This document shows, one piece after another, positions 22,501 to 22,847 of a stretch of 22,847 nucleotides of DNA. The translations under genes and the position numbers were made by a program. Each line of letters opens with the position of its first letter. Position 1 is the first letter of the stretch. This stretch comes from a virus, in the IMG/VR virus record IMGVR_UViG_3300044972_000612, positions 1-22,847 of that record; one strand, 5' to 3'. Under the pieces are notes generated by a model that saw only the letters and a program-made list of their open reading frames with translations, made no database searches and was not told the DNA's origin.

Positions 22501-22847
22501 GTCCTATTGAGTACACCCAATTTCCATTAAGATAAGTCCCGCTTGCAACATTGGTAGATGTATTCAATCCAACCATGCACAATCTGCCTTGTTGGAATCC
22601 ACCGCAAAGACCGTTAAACACAAACGCAATTTTTGTTACGGGATTAGTACTGTCGTATACTTGTCTAGTCCAACCAGTAGTTGTAGTTGCTGTATGTGTA
22701 ATATGTGCAATCCCGTTCCATTTGCTCCATGTCGGGGGGACAGCGTGATTGCCACTTGGTGATGCATCACGCCAAACATCCATGCTTGCGCCGTTAACCA
22801 CTGATCCACACACACCAATATTTTCAGGCTTGAGCCACAAGACCAGT
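19523..22847 (-). CDS. Multidomain LamG/carbohydrate-binding adhesin, 5' end outside the window
   Basis: The frame is open to the right edge (LVLWLKPENIGV...), so the true start is not visible; the TTG at 22840 is internal, and residues are numbered from it. LWLKPENI and MDVWRDASPSGNHA (1-33) are the usual opening of concanavalin-like domains (LWL-A-----W-D-SGN--). Residues 250-500 contain further LamG-like strands (VSFNGGLVF, DADIFVVYKST, IRVFLNGDEG). About 514-670 is a carbohydrate-binding-like module (WTFTATIRRDDGG, GGGWYKVTRV, YRIGRAQLLPYPSTS). About 695-880 is a second module (NPWGESELLWRGQNHSS, KYRFSLWVNR, RPRIDLMDGSEPSIDDLL). Residues 890-1105 are a complete LamG (YQIYRNGVSV, GSIAMVRVYDRALTKAEIQQ, NFNSTRNRFG). 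The module string suggests binding to host surface glycans. Its place just before gp8 is that of T4 gene 7, but I see no gp7 signature. At least 1108 residues are present. Confidence 0.85.
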   Translation of the reverse strand, partial: LVLWLKPENIGVCGSVVNGASMDVWRDASPSGNHAVPPTWSKWNGIAHITHTATTTTGWTRQVYDSTNPVTKIAFVFNGLCGGFQQGRLCMVGLNTSTNVASGTYLNGNWVYSIGPFDSSPTRSRGIYYAQYTADSNYGTVTESAGANLTAYDKSVFEMEYVEPYMVWRKDGVEKNRYYKGYGLSFYADSAFYMETNDSTRTGHSVTITELSYNGTPVNPTFTASEGMNVRNYAGVTLDKLRPTLQTAGYGGVTGVSFNGGLVFSPASTYAGVTFGSVVGLGFTTGPGSSAAAVLSGQHMYLTKPLKVTDDADIFVVYKSTLDGLSYGYGLLASRNTNCDLSATPSLRFDSVLFSRSYNQQDRTLAQQTSSYYTILPNGTLMYPGASLPPAGAFGFRPCGDNTSAAQNSIAYDPHISGACLGVCIGEAVRDSANKIRVFLNGDEGLNKSRVTGRRIASISPPSGNEWLVSKNLIYGFDAGQTASIGSYTDGLSSDILRGVQFTPTPINVLAPLTPSMWRTDGGGVPATLVTQSGTGLDLDEVYEVTTGTSGNLYLGNAALPNPAWDDSTRTSTTWTFTATIRRDDGGVITRPSVYIYTASSNDAAAATGFEDLGGGWYKVTRVKNEPGGTNPPATTARLVGLSGLGAGVKYRIGRAQLLPYPSTSDIAGTPTRTWFATPYYPSTLTRRGSINANSIERGTNPWGESELLWRGQNHSSINTDATFNMNAGFTTLTYPVNPTKKYRFSLWVNRKVLGDGTVYFGPTIQTLLLKSTGAVNSNPYFAADSSSSTAYTGKQNTWVLVVGCVHPVGTATGSNDPSSGYYTRAGGGVTYAPVNYSGDYIFQNTSTELALRVFLYGSSILKTEVQFLRPRIDLMDGSEPSIDDLLNNTPDTVYDLSPTGSISSVKGKPQYSSVNGGQLVFNGKSHSIVRSGSVFSNLTNIGNKTWEVWTTPQILPSGSSVSMFCGAGGLPYFGNTDSQILWSVSANGQQSITSPSILFSSPESFIGKPTHLVFVSTYDSIANSTRYQIYRNGVSVRDSQFSGKEIYSSTQVGIGNRGTEDQIYYTPNGSDYEYNGSIAMVRVYDRALTKAEIQQNFNSTRNRFGV

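Overview
The window reads as part of the late structural operon of a T4-like myovirus, most like the T4-type phages of cyanobacteria and other aquatic bacteria. It is densely packed, and every supported gene lies on the minus strand, so transcription runs from high to low coordinates. The anchor is a gp8-type baseplate wedge protein, whose start and C-terminal end both resemble T4 gp8. Next to it is a very large DUF4815-type virion protein of the kind found in T4-like cyanophages. I see no tRNA, integrase, IS element, CRISPR array or metabolic gene. The host cannot be fixed from the sequence; an aquatic, possibly cyanobacterial, host is an inference.

In transcription order: (1) 22847-19523, a 5'-truncated multidomain adhesin-like protein with LamG/concanavalin-like and carbohydrate-binding-like modules; (2) 19507-18989, a small protein carrying only the end of a LamG fold, in the same frame as gene 1 beyond one TAA; (3) 18977-16632, the gp8-like baseplate wedge; (4) 16622-11700, the 1640-residue DUF4815 protein; (5) 11699-11505, a 64-residue coiled-coil protein; (6) 11501-9561, a tail-fibre or connector protein; (7) 9548-4560, a 1662-residue fibre with a phage tail-collar domain near the N-terminus, long Gly-rich repeats and a C-terminal peptidase S74 chaperone; (8) 4560-3541, a protein with a short aquatic-phage N-terminal module; (9) 3483-394, a predicted beta-helix tailspike; (10) 380-1, the start of an unrecognised protein that leaves the window.

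Functionally this looks like one baseplate-plus-receptor-binding assembly: wedge components followed by fibres and spikes that probably meet the host surface. The genes are tightly coupled. Stop codons are embedded in Shine-Dalgarno sequences (TAAGGGGA, TAAGAGGA, TAAAGG), or they abut or overlap the next ATG. Two sequences fit a T4-type late promoter (NATAAATA): CATAAATA in the only sizeable intergenic gap (3484-3540) and GATAAATA ahead of the 646-residue fibre gene.

The observations most worth a second look are: the apparent split LamG (genes 1 and 2); the run of genes 3 to 7 lying in one reading frame, interrupted only by single TAA codons; recent-looking internal duplications in the 1662-residue fibre; and a beta-propeller-free, beta-helix tailspike under its own late promoter.
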